Origin: Motacilla alba alba
Lineage: Eukaryota > Chordata > Aves > Passeriformes > Motacillidae
DNA: 64,000 bases
Reading direction: 5' to 3'
Assembly: GCF_015832195.1 (NCBI RefSeq)
Contig: NC_052028.1
Coordinates: forward strand, 372,001 to 436,000
Part shown: piece by piece, positions 34,601-44,989 of the stretch
How positions within the stretch are numbered: position 1 is the first letter of the stretch
How the letters are laid out: every line of letters begins with the position of its first letter
Notes under the pieces: generated by a model
The model's input: the letters and a program-made list of their open reading frames with translations, nothing else
What the model was told of the DNA's origin: nothing
The model's database searches: none
Made by a program: the position numbers and the translations under genes

Positions 34601-36890
34601 TCCTCCTACAAAACACAACACTGTTGCAATAGATTCCCAGTAGGGGCCCTGTGAGTATGCAAAGAGTGATGATTTCTGTCAGTGCTTCGGCAGCCCCAGC
34701 AGAAGGAAAAGCCAGGGTACCACTTATGCCTCTTTAGGAGGCTTTACTCCAAGCCAGCTGAAACTGTCATGAAGTGTGAAATTGCCCATGGAATGTTGTG
34801 CCAACCCATAAAACCTGGCTGCTGAGTGTCAGCTTGGTCAGGCCTCCTTGGCCGTAACAACTCCCCCAGACTCACTCCCCACCTCATCCGGAACTTGAGC
34901 ATTGGTGGAATGATTTGAAGAAGCAGCAAGTGGTGCTGGGACAAGGGACAGGAGGAGCACCGGGAAGAGTGGCATGAAGGGGAGCAGGAATGTGAGCACT
35001 GTGCAGGGTAGTGAAGGTGAAAGAGCAGAGATGGGAGAGCATGAACTCAGAGGCGCAGAGCAGCAAGAAGGTAAAACACAATTCAGCAAGAATAAGCAGA
35101 ATCAAAGCATGATGGCATTAAAAAAAAACCAAAAAAAAACCAAAACCAAACCAAAAGTTGTAATGATATTTAATCTATCCACAATTATTTTGAGAAACAT
35201 CATGGTGTCTCCTAGCTACTTAATTTCAACCATTTCTTTTTTTCTCAAAGGCAAGAGGTGGGCCTCAGAAGTATGGTGTGACAGGCTGGCTGCAGATTCA
35301 AGGCCTCAAAAAATCAGATGAAGGCATTTATATCTGCCACACCAAAAATAAGCATGGTGCAACATATGCCTCTGCAAGATTGAAAGTCATTGATGGTAAA
35401 TTTTTTTTTATTTGGATGTAAAAAATATAAAAATGCATACAAGCAGGATGCAAAGATGAGGTTGGTGGAATGAAAATGAAGCATAGGAGAAATTACCAAA
35501 AACTGACCATATTTTCACTCTTCTGTGTGCTTTTATTTTACTTTATCCCCTAATGTTTTATATAGTAATATTTTGCTGCAAATTATACCGGCTTCCAGAA
35601 AACAGAAAACTGTGGATTGGAGCCGTACAGCTGAGACACTGTCCTTATCCCAGAGAAGTCCTTTGATGTTAGCAGGACCTAGAACAACAGCTGGGGTTAC
35701 TGAGGGAGTCTTTGAATCATGGCAGGTTTGCTTAGCTGTTTATTTTTCATAAAATCTGGAAGGAAACAGTTGCTGTTCCTTAATGAGAGTGGTTCAAAAG
35801 ATGTAAGAAATAGCTTTGCTATTGATTTGCTTTGGGCCCAGCCCTCCTCCATGGACAACTGTTTTTCCTGGCAAATTCAGGATAAAGATGCGTTGTCATA
35901 TTTACTTCCTGGTCTAGGGGACTTTGTCCTAGGGGACTTTGTCACTCATCCAGTTTCTATAAGTGGCTTTCAAAGCTTTATTTTCTCTGGGAATATTTGC
36001 AGATGCACAGCAGCTGCAGAAGACTGATACCATAGTTTACTAGTATTAGGAATTAAATACATTTTCAACATGTCCTCAGCACAGGAAAGACATGGACCTG
36101 TTACAGTGGGTCCAGAGGAGGCCACGGAGATGCTCCAAGTGCTGGAGCACCTCTGCTCTAGAGACAGGCTTAGCAAGCTGCTAGTGTTAAGCCTGGGGAA
36201 GAGAAGGCTCAGGGGAGATCCCAGTGCCTTTCCAATCCCTAAAGGGGGAGTACTAGAAGGAGGGAGAGGGACTTTTTATACAGGCAGATAGTGGTTGGAC
36301 AAGGGAGAATAGTTTTAAACTAAAATAGGAGAGATTTAGATTAGATGTTAGGAAGAAATTCTTTACTAAGAGCATGGTGAAGTACTGACACAGGCTTTTC
36401 AAAGGAGCTGTGGCTGCCCCATCCCTGAAGTGTCCAAGGCCAGGTTGGATGGGATTTGGAGCAACCTGGGATAGAGGAAGTGTCCCTGCCCATGGCAAGG
36501 AATGGAACAAAATGAGGTCTAAGATCCATTTCAAACCAATCTATTCTGGGATTCCATGGTTCTATATAGAAATTTGCTCATGACCTTCAGTGCTATGAGG
36601 TCAAGCTATTGGCTAAAACCCCAGTCCTTTTCATAGATAATGAGGATTCAGAAAATCTGAGCTTGCTGTACAAATCCAAACCCAAGCCTTCCTCTGTGTT
36701 CCTATCTTCAGCTAATTTAATTTGGATTCAATTACATCTTGCAGGCCCATCTCCTGCATTTGCATTTACTGCTGGCAGTAGAAGTGCAAGCTACAGCATT
36801 GAATATGAGGAGTATTATGACAATTCCGATGAGGAAGATGATGAAGAATATGAATCTGGGAACTACAATAATGAAAACAATTCTGAATAA
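28218..36890 (+). CDS. Kazal-type/IGFBP-N/Ig secreted protein (KAZALD family), complete
   Basis: Four exons join in phase into 302 codons, against about 304 for human KAZALD1. Residues 1-19 are a signal peptide (VTAVLIALVQVSQSF). Residues 38-75 form a cysteine-rich IGFBP N-terminal module with the CGCCSEC core. Residues about 110-150 are a Kazal domain (CGPDGKTYENIC). Residues 153-254 are an Ig-like C2 domain with Cys175, Trp187 and Cys235 in SDEGIYIC. The last 48 residues are an acidic Tyr/Asp/Glu tail. Sequons occur at NIS141 and NYT165. Known family members act outside the cell and are linked to matrix and growth-factor biology; whether this one binds IGF or inhibits a protease is not shown. 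KAZALD1 is elsewhere in human, so this is probably the paralog class called kazald2/KAZALD1-like in fish and frogs; that name is inference. Confidence 0.92.
28675..30585. other. KAZALD-family intron 1, first part
   Basis: Intronic. A short (TATC)n tract lies near 29118-29138. GC content rises from about 30030 towards the minisatellite. No exon recognised. Confidence 0.6.
30586..31012. repeat. GC-rich decamer minisatellite with 110 bp higher-order units
   Basis: The array is built only from three decamers: A ctcggagggg, B ctgcagcggg, C cacggcgggg. The B-C pair starts at 30611, 30651, 30691, 30721, 30761, 30801, 30831, 30871, 30911 and 30941. The spacing is therefore 40-40-30 repeated three times, an exact 110 bp higher-order unit. 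The + strand has frequent GGGG runs with short loops, so quadruplex formation is possible. Long stop-free frames on both strands (up to 339 codons) are by-products of the repeat. It lies in intron 1 of the KAZALD-family gene. Confidence 0.97.
31013..34375. other. KAZALD-family intron 1, second part
   Basis: AT-rich intronic sequence with no recognised exon. A(13) occurs near 32831 and a G-rich run near 33400. Confidence 0.6.
34376..34536 (+). CDS. KAZALD-family exon 2: first half of the Ig domain
   Basis: The acceptor is ggctttttgcag and the donor is GTTCAG|gtaaaa. It encodes the B-strand cysteine in DVIFGCEVSAYPMP and the core tryptophan in LEWKKK. The split codon G|CT joins exon 1 as Ala. 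Confidence 0.93.
34537..35250. other. KAZALD-family intron 2
   Basis: Contains an A-rich, C-interrupted low-complexity tract at about 35121-35156. Nothing else recognised. Confidence 0.65.
35251..35395 (+). CDS. KAZALD-family exon 3: second half of the Ig domain
   Basis: The acceptor is tttctcaaag and the donor is GATG|gtaaat. It encodes TGWLQIQGLKKSDEGIYICH, the typical D-x-G-x-Y-x-C turn, followed by NKHGATYASARLKVID, the last Ig strand. Confidence 0.93.
36070..36570 (+). mobile_element. CR1 LINE, 3' end fragment
   Basis: About 500 bp in the KAZALD-family intron 3 follows the avian CR1 consensus in order: AAAGACATGGACCTGTTACA, GGTCCAGAGGAGGCCACG, the GGAGCACCTCTGCTCTAGAG block, GAAGAGAAGGCTCAGGGGAG, TAGATTAGATGTTAGGAAGA, CCATCCCTGAAGTGTCCAAG, and an end like the usual ATTCTATGATTCTAT. 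It is in the same sense as the host gene and is 5' truncated. Confidence 0.93.
36745..36890 (+). CDS. KAZALD-family exon 4: acidic tail and stop
   Basis: The acceptor is attacatcttgcag. The exon completes GAT G|GC and encodes a 47-residue tail with a dense SIEYEEYYDNSDEEDDEEYE run, then TAA at 36888-36890. Tyrosines flanked by Asp/Glu in a secreted protein are candidates for sulfation, which is inference. The AATAAA at 37087-37092 is about 200 bp past the stop and well placed. Confidence 0.9.
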
Positions 36891-37086
36891 TAATTTTTAT
36901 AAATCTCCTGTCCAAATCCTTTCACACTGTTATATTTACCAGTAGTCTCTGTTCTGTAAATGGCTCCTCTGATAACACTCATACTTACTTGCGTCTCCAC
37001 CTTCCTGAAATGCAGCTTCAGATGAAGTGTATCATGCTACTCACCAGAAGTAAGAACAGTTGTAACACCATATATCTAGACTATTA

Positions 37087-37092
37087 AATAAA
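37087..37092 (+). terminator. polyadenylation signal of the KAZALD-family gene
   Basis: AATAAA in an AT-rich 3'UTR, 197 bp after the stop codon, followed by GT/T-rich DNA. It is the first canonical signal after the stop. Confidence 0.65.
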
Positions 37093-40000
37093 ATGCTTCA
37101 GCATGCACCTTTCTATTAAGTATGCCAAAGGGATGTAATTTTATATTAATTTTTAAATTATCTTGTAATTTCTTTCACACATTCTAATTTGTTGAGCAAA
37201 AATGCCAATAGTTAAACAAATTTTTTGGTTTGTATCAATTTTATTTTTATCTGTAAAGTACTAAGAAATATCAAGAGATTGTTCATATGGCAACAAGCCT
37301 AAGCAAGTATGAAGGTTACAAAACAGTCTTTAATTTCTTTAGTTCATGTTTTCTCATAAGTTTCAGCAGGATTTTCCTTCTCAAATGAAATTTTCTGTGT
37401 CTCATCAAAGGTGAATTATCTGTCTCTTGGGGGATGTTTTTGTTTACTGTTAATAGATACATGAAGCAATCACGGTCTAAAGGCAGTAAGTACTGGTTTA
37501 CAGTCAATACTCAAACACAGCCAGAAAAGATTCCTTGTGCATTCAAATCTCTGAGCACACTTTTGGGCTCCTTCTTGTGACAGCTTCTGCATTGCTCCCC
37601 ACAGCAATGGCTCCCTTCCAGCACCCTCAAGCAGTTCAGGGCCTGCGATCATGATCTTCTCCCTGAACAGGATGCTGGTTGGTGGGCATTCCTGCAGTTT
37701 AAAGGCAGCAGCTGCTCTGTAGCTTGATGCATGCCCTTCAAACACACAGGGATTGCACTCCGGAGCCAAGATCTGTGCTTTGTCTGGGGCTGTGAACAAG
37801 TTACCCCTATCCCTGAGCCATCAGCATTGCCAGGCTGAAGAAAGAGCAGCAAAGCACCAGAACACATGAACATTGCTCCAATCGATCCATGAACCAGACA
37901 GCGAAGGAGTTGGAGTCAAAAGTACAGCACTTCCAAGGGCTGAGTGAGCACCCTGAGAAATTTCTCTGATTGCTTTTGTTAACTAATTATATGAAGGCTG
38001 GCTCTGAGTTAATGGGTAATGGAAAACACCAACCCTGCACTTACACCTCTGGTTCCACTGGCTGAGGGCAGATGAACAGCAGTAAATTACTGAACACATT
38101 CAGGACTAAGGCAGCAGAAGCTCAGGCATCTGCAGAGAAAGCCTTGGTATGGGCAGGCTCCTTGGGCCGAGGCACAGCCCTGTGCAGTGATCCCTGCACA
38201 CACAGAGCTGCCCACCAGCTGGATTCACGGTGACAGGGAGCCTTTAAGGGCACTGTACACGCACACTAAGATTTTTATAAGATTTTTAATGCATATACAA
38301 TGCCTCACAAATTCGTCTTTTTATGTGCTATTTGTGCCTTTTTTTTTTTTCTATCAGAAAGATTTTTCTTTTAAATTTGAAATTCTTTAAGAAATTGGCT
38401 ATAGACAGTGTTTGCCCTGAGGTATTATTGACCTCTGTCCAGCAAACAACCAAAGAATAATTTATCTCATTTCAGGCTTCATGGGGTATTGTCAGCTTAT
38501 GAGAAGAAAGTGTGTCATTGTGTTATTGAAAAAGATTAATTAGTTTTAATTAGGAATAGGAAGTGGCTTCATATTTAACTACTGATTTTGTTTTTATGGA
38601 CTCTTCCTGGTCTTAGTGATATGTTAATAACTTTTTTTGCTAATCCACTATATGTTAACTTAAAATTATCTGATAGAAATTAGTTATTACTTTTTATGGA
38701 ACTATTTAATATGCAGACATATCTTCAAGATCAGTTGTGATCTACATTGCAAATTAATGAATTAGATTACTAAAGTAAATAGTGGCAATATAGATTGGTA
38801 TAATATAGCACATGGCACAGAAAAGAATCCTGAAATCGTTAGCCATCGAAAGAAATTAGAATTCTTCAGGGCCTTTTGCTGTTGTTAATGGAAAATGAAA
38901 AACAGAAAGAAAAGAATGTTTGAATGAGAAAATGTGCAGCACAACTCTAGCAAATACCTGCAAGTGTTTTTCCTGATGGAGTAGGTCTATTTAAGAAAAG
39001 CTAACGGTCCCAGAACAAAGAATTGTAAATTAAATATGTTGTATTTCTCTCTCTATGTATTTTTATATAAAATGTATAAGTTTTTGTAAATTATCAGCCA
39101 TTCCTTTCAGTAAGAAAACTGCATTTTAGGGAAAATATCAGTGTGATGCAAAAAAAAAAAAAAAAAGGAACACTGGTACCTTGAACAATTCTTAGTTTCT
39201 TTTTTTATAGGAGGGGACACAAAATACTCGTTTTGTGTATATGCTTTAATCAAGCAATTTATTATTAAATTTAAAAAAGCATGGAGAAGGTTCAGTCGTT
39301 TCTAAGCAGTAGACTGGAATGGATCTCATTGTGAATGCATTGCCTGTAGCAACAGATCTGTTCATGTAACCCAAAGGAACGGCAAGTTGAAGAAGGGAGG
39401 TTTATTCCACCCAGTGGGAAATGAGCCAGGCTTGATCTGAAAATGATATATTATTAGTCCTGGTACTGTATTTTGCAAGGCAGACCTAAAGCTTTCTTTA
39501 ATTGAGCTTCCACAGAAGACTGTTAGACTTTGTGACATGCACATCTGAACTTCATGGCACAGCTTCCTCCTGTCACACAAGCATCTTCACTGTGTCATTT
39601 CCTCCTCCCTTGTGAAGGTAAAGGAATTGTGCAGAAGTTGCTAAAGAAATTCCACTGCTTGATGCAGAAGGTCCTTTGGGCAAGACCCTGACATAGGCTG
39701 GGGTACTTTCACAATCTAATGTTATTACTTGCTGTGTTCATGTTGTGTCAGCTATTAGTCTAGAAATCCATTAATTCTTTAGCTAGAGCAATTTTTTTTC
39801 CCTTAAAATAATCAGGATATAGCTGACAGAAATTGGATATAAAAAGGCAATTGTCTGTGTTCCAGAGATTCAAATGATTCAAGTGATGGTTAAAGCGCAT
39901 GCCAGGGCTGCCCTGTGCAGCTGAACTCAGCGTGGGCTCGCTGCCTGCCCTGTGGAATAGCTTTATGCTCTCCCTTCTGTCCCTGCCCAGCCGTCACCTC

Positions 40001-40400
40001 GGGCAGCAGACCCATGCCAGGGGGACAGATGTTTCTGGCCAGGAACAAACACACTCCAGACAAGCTGGAAATTGGCTCATCCTGCAGGAAGCCCAGCTCT
40101 CACTCACACTTAGGTACATATGCTCTCCACAGACTCTGCTGTTGAACAATTTGTTTATTTATTAACCCCATTTCCATAATTTTGCTTGAGACAATTAATG
40201 AAGGTTTTTTGTATAAAAGCATATGGTTCAGTGATTCAACTGTGATAGTTCATGTACAAAGAAACCACTCTTCCTACCCTGATTAAATTGTCATAATAAT
40301 AGTTTCTCGACCTCACTTGTGAAGATGAATCCAGCAAATACATCCAGTTCATGTTTTCCTTCCACGTCTAAAGCAATTTCCATTTCCAGAAACATTCTAC
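37093..40400. other. intergenic, AT-rich
   Basis: No exon recognised. The 38390-39110 part is very AT-rich, low in CpG and free of visible repeats, so it may hold conserved non-coding elements, but I cannot test this. A(18) lies at about 39150-39167. Confidence 0.5.
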
Positions 40401-40489
40401 CGGGGTGGGCCCCTTCTTTGGGGCTACCGGGCTTCACATGGGAATCATTGCAATGTGGTCACTAAAGCATCAGGGAAACATCAACTACT

Positions 40490-41320
40490 CAGGCCCTTTA
40501 TCATCGCGAGGCTCCAGCCGCGCTGGTCCGGGCGGAGCTGGCACCGCCCGTGTCCGCCCGTGTCCCCACCGCCCCCGCACCGCCTCCGCCCATGTTCGCC
40601 CCCGGTCCGCCCCCGGTCCGCTTCGCCCGGCCCGCACAGCCCGCACTCCCGGCTCTGCCGCTGCCCCCGCAGGGCCCGCCCGCTCGGAAGGATGCGCCGC
40701 TCGGAAGGATGCGCTGCGCGTCCAGGTGAGTGCGCCCAGCGGGGACCTGGGCCGGTCGCTGGGGTGCGCCGGGCGGTGCGGGGCCGTCCGTGGGGACGGG
40801 CCGGAGCTCGGGGTGAGGAGGGAGGGCGGTGCTGAGGTCCGCGGCGCTGCGCTCAGGTGGTGCGGGGCGGGGGCCACGGGATGCGCAGGGCCGGCCGGGC
40901 AGAGAGGCCGAAGGTGTCCGGGAGCCGCCCTGCCCAAGCAGCTGCGGCGGGGCTGGGGCCAGCGGAGCCGAGCCGGCGGCCCCGGCTGTGCTGCGGGAGC
41001 GGGACTCGCGTGGGGCCGGCATGCTGTGCGGGGCCGGGACGACGGCGCTCCCGTGCTCCCATCGCCCTGCTCCCAGCTCTCTGCTCCCGGCTGGGACCAC
41101 GGCGGCTCCACGCCGGGGGGAAGCAGCCGCACCTGTTCCTCCGTGCCGCTGCTCCCTGAAGGCAGTGCTGGTCTCCTGCGCCACTTCTTCCCCTAAAACC
41201 AGACGCTGCAGAACCTGTCCGAGATGAGCATCAGCCACTGAAACGGCCTCGAACGACGGGGAAAGGAAGCGGGGGCGGGAAAGGACTTCGGGAGACACCC
41301 ACTGAGGCGTCAGGCATGTG
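40490..41320. promoter_or_regulatory. CpG island at the RANBP17 5' end
   Basis: About 830 bp that is very GC-rich with many CpG, in sharp contrast to the AT-rich flanks. It contains the remnant of the first RANBP17 exon, so it most likely corresponds to the old promoter. That it still keeps its CpGs suggests the promoter may remain unmethylated in the germ line. Confidence 0.8.
40681..40725 (+). pseudogene. RANBP17: RANBP17 exon 1 with displaced start codon
   Basis: The 3' end reads GATGCGCTGCGCGTCCAG|gtgagt. In the frame that fits the donor phase it gives D-A-L-R-V-Q, matching the MALHFQ that opens human RANBP17. The ATG itself (40709) is one base out of that frame, as if one G of ATGGCG had been lost. 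Just upstream a 17 bp unit (cgctcggaaggatgcgc) is tandemly duplicated at 40681-40697 and 40698-40714, adding a second ATG (40692) that is also in the wrong phase. Confidence 0.55.
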
Positions 41321-42519
41321 CCCGGCAGCCCTTGTGGCTTTCTTCCACTGCTGGCAGCAAGGCTCTGGCGGCGTGAGGGAGGTCATTTATGGCATTTATT
41401 TAAATACTTGAGTACAAGGCATGGCATGTAAAAGGACTACTAAATTGAAACTTTTTTTCCCTCAACTGTGACAATTCAGGAGTTATGCCTGTCAAGATGC
41501 TCTTGGGTAGAGCTGGTTGAACTTTATTAATAGAGTGTTTTCAGTCAGCAAAGTTTTAAAATCAAAACATTTGTGGGAATTTTTTCATGACAGCAAAGTT
41601 TCGATTAGGAACCTCCCTGGTATCCTGCCAGTTTGCTTGGCTCCGTGGCTGCCTGCCTGGTGGGCTGCTGCAGAGCTGGGCCTCCAGCATTTCTGGTTCT
41701 TGGAACTTTGACAGGCTGCTAGGAGAGATGCCTGGGACTTCAGGGAGCTGGAGAGGTGGGACTAGAACTACCCACAGAATTTTGTTCAGCTTATTCTTGA
41801 GTGTTAAGAGAATATGATTAGTGTGTGGGGGAGGGAAATAGTATCCAATGTTTTCCATTAGGATGTAAATCTGTTTCTTGGAAAAAGTTCCTGTTCTTTG
41901 TGATCAAAAATGCCACTTCTTATTCAAGTCTATTTCTACCCCCAAATCAGTTAGAGCAGCCAGCATCTGTCTGACTGCTGGACCATCTCTGTTGACACAA
42001 TTGTTTTCATAGGAATCACCTTTCAGCTGCTGATAAGGGTTTGAGCAAAGGAGGTGTCTGAAGCTAGTTAGAGTAGAATTTCTACCGCTGCAAAGTCCAT
42101 TACCTGGTGGGAAGATAAAGATTGAATTGAGAAAATTCATAGGGACTCATGCCTGTAAAAACTTGAATACAGCTGGCTGTGAGAGCTGCTGTTCCAGAGT
42201 GAAATAATCAGTGCCCATTATATGGAACCAGAATGAATTATTACTGTTTTACCTGCCGGTGTTCTATGAATTCAAAAACTGCTGTCATGTGTCCTAAAAT
42301 AATGACTGTGTATGTAATGTACTTTGTGTTGCTAAATATTTACCTCTATTTGATGATTTAATGTTAATTGCTGTGCTAATTATAGGAATTATTTTTTTAA
42401 AATCCATGGCTTAAGTTTATTTTAGAACTGTTAAGCTCATACTCTTTATAGAAAACTTGCATTGCTAATCTTAAATGGTTCATTACAGGAAATTACATTC
42501 ATTACATACTTCATTACAG
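40726..42519. other. RANBP17 intron, expected exons not found
   Basis: In vertebrate RANBP17 this interval should hold the exons for SLAELE...LSKCQLLLEQG and SYAQLLAATCLSKL. I read all three + frames and find no clear match. At 41500-41545 there is a faint nucleotide likeness to the SLAELE start that I do not trust. Confidence 0.4.
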
Positions 42520-42690
42520 GAAATTACATTCTGAACTGTGTCACTTCTTGAGCCACACTGGTTCTTTCTGCCATCAAGTTCTTACTCATGTCATTTCTAA
42601 AATTACAAAATTAGGATGGATTGTTGTGCTGAAAAATGAGCTCGTCGTCAAAGACATTATTGATGATGTAAGAAAGAAAGAGGTTTGGTG
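42520..42690 (+). pseudogene. RANBP17: RANBP17 HEAT-repeat exon with stop and frameshift
   Basis: In one frame 42522-42548 reads NYILNCVTS, followed at once by TGA (42549-42551); human has NYILNYVASQP. In another frame 42566-42682 reads FCHQVLTHVISKITKLGWIV and on to KDIIDDVRKKE, against human FVIQALIQVIAKITKLGWF...REIIADVKKFLQ. The two blocks are 50 nt apart where 51 are expected, a net -1 shift. The consensus donor at 42691 (gtaaga) leaves the wrong phase for the next exon; the in-phase alternative at 42683 (gtttgg) is weak. Confidence 0.65.
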
Positions 42691-44926
42691 GTAAGAAACA
42701 ACTGTTCACTTCTGCCATTTTTTTAGGTTTTTTGTTTGGACCTCTTCATTTATAGTTATTGGCATGTTATGGTCCTTGGTTTCATACTGGGGTGGAAAAA
42801 GTGTGAAGTGCATTGCTTGAAACAGATTGTCCCATGGGGAAGGACCAGGGTGGTTTTGCTGCCTGTGTGAGGTTGTGGGGTTTGACGCCTCACAGAGTTC
42901 ATAGTGCTGTCATGGCTTTTTCTTGGTTTTCTTTTTCAGAGCGCTCCTTTATAGTGCGGTTGTAAAATAGCAGTCCATGTTGTCAAGCCATTGTGTTTAA
43001 TGCCTTCATTTTTCTTCAGTTCTTGTAGAAACAGATTTCTGATGCATGTCTGTGTGAAGGTTAAGCCTTTCTCCACTTCTGATGAGAAAAAACAATGGGA
43101 AAATTCAAGCTATTTGGCAATATACTTGCAGCATGATCCATTATGTGTGTATGTGTTGGTGATCCTGGTAACTCAGCAAGGAAGTACAAAGTTAACAGGT
43201 TTTTTTCTTGCCAGTGAGGGTCTCATTTGCTTTTCAGTCTTACTTTGTTTGTAATACTGTTCAAGTTAATGTACTTTTTGAATTACTTTGGGAATGTCCA
43301 ATAAAAGATAAGTTGCAATAATCTGTTTATTAAAAATGAACTCAAGTACTCTTCTCCACGATTTTGCAGTTATTTTTATGAATGTACTGTAATTGGAGTT
43401 TGCATTTATTATTAAAATGATTGCAGTGTGACTCTTCAGTGTGCAGCTCACTAAAAACAGTGATTTAAATACAAAATATACTTTTGTAAGACATTTCTTT
43501 AGTTAAAATAAGAATTTCTGCAGAAAAGAAAATTAAACCATAGATCTAGAGAATTAAATTTTATATAAAAACTGAAGAAATAAAACCTAAACAATACTAA
43601 TATATGTAATAATTACCATATGGTAGTTTCAAATACATATGCATTCGCATTCTGGATTGAGGTTCATCCAGTGTGAATTTGAGTGTGATTTAATATTGGG
43701 AAAGGATTAGCAGCCAGGTCTGCAGTTCTTTTCCCAGCTCCCTTCATAATTCAGCACTCAGCATTTCACACCTAGTGAGGGGAAGGGTGCATTTTCTTTT
43801 TTTTCATGTTTGTGTGATCTAAGGAACATTCCAATGTTCACAGAAAGTGAAATGTAAAAGGCAGATAGGGCAGCAATGTAACTTTTGCCTGAGAGCTCCC
43901 TCAAATTGTCTCTCCTTACATGCTTTGGTACAAGTGACAGTACAAAATAGAGGACAGGGAAAAGTCAGGCCCCTTGGTAAATAGCCAGATTTTTCATTAA
44001 TTAAACTCTGGATGATCTTCAGAGTTGTGAAAAGGAGTATGATTGCAGCAAATAGCAGGGAAATATTGACAAGTATGACTTGATATTTTGGACACCAGGG
44101 GAGCTGAGGCTGCAAACTGCAGCTGTAAAAGTACACAGAAATCTTCCCCAGATTAAATGGCAAGGCCTAATTGATTTTGAGGCAGCTGGTTTTAGTTGTT
44201 TCAACAAGGAGCAGATTTAATTGTTCTATAAAAGCTTTGGCATAGCTGAATGAAGACAGTTAAATGTTGTTAATTAATTGCACAATTCTGCATTGTATCG
44301 GATTTTAAAACATTCCAAGGATCTTAAGCCCTGATGATGAAATTGTATGCTCACATGGAATATTGAACACCCCCTGCATAGCTTTTTAGACAGAAGTTCT
44401 CAATGATGGAATGTATCATTCAGTTCAAACCAATGCTTTGTAAACTACTGTGGAAGAAAGAGAATGATTTTTTTGATAGGTAGCATGTATTTTTGAGAGT
44501 GCTCTCTGATCTTTTTCATCCGTGCACAGCTTAATTTTTCCTAATGGTTTGAATTTCATGCAGCTTGCCTTTCAAGTCCTAGAATACTGAACCTCTGAGA
44601 TCTCTGAGAAAAGTGTAGGAGTGAATTTCTAGACTCCAATTCCTCTGAGTCTGTTTTCAGATGGATTTTTGTTATTAGACAATTCTAAAAATTTATGATG
44701 AGAGGGTTTTTTTAGAGATAACTAGGGAATTTGAAGGTCTAGTTCCATTAATGTTGATAGAATTTGGCATGAAAGCCTTCTAAACATCTGAGAAAGTCTC
44801 AGCCTAACAATTCCTCTTCATTCTAGAAATGTTGGAAAACATTAAATACAATCTGATTCTAGTAGTTCTGGAAAATGGTAGCTACAAAGCCTGATGTTTG
44901 AGCAATCCTGTGTTTTTCCCCCGTAG

Positions 44927-44989
44927 GGCATTGTGGACCATTGTGTAACAGGAATGGTTATCTCAGAACTGACTCAGGAAATGGATCTG
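44927..44989 (+). pseudogene. RANBP17: RANBP17 63 bp exon, intact frame
   Basis: The acceptor is ttttcccccgtag and the donor is CTG|gtaagc. It encodes GIVDHCVTGMVISELTQEMD then L, against human GTVEHCIIGVIILSELTQEMNL, with one residue missing in the middle. It is phase 0 at both ends. Exportin-7 has a clearly more distant version here ([20 protein letters not shown]), so RANBP17 rather than XPO7 is the source. Taken alone this exon could be functional. Confidence 0.75.

Larger units (their letters stand above)
40709..44989 (+). pseudogene. RANBP17: RANBP17 5' part, apparently decayed
   Basis: RANBP17 is an importin-beta-type nuclear transport receptor related to exportin-7. I recognise three pieces in the right order and orientation: the six-codon first exon (here DALRVQ for MALHFQ), an early HEAT-repeat exon (NYILN ... 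KITKLGW ... DIIDDV) and the 63 bp exon GIVDHC...LTQEMDL. The exons for residues about 7-85 (SLAELE through the QLLAAT region) are not found. Lesions are a start codon out of frame, an in-frame TGA plus a net -1 shift inside the second piece, a donor in the wrong phase and a lost codon in the third. Synteny after GABRP supports the assignment. Alternatives are a fast-evolving functional gene with exons I cannot see, or assembly error. Confidence 0.6.

Noticed and set aside
40405..41298. Long open frames through the CpG island, both strands
   Set aside because: GC-rich DNA has few stops; only the short DALRVQ end matches a known protein.
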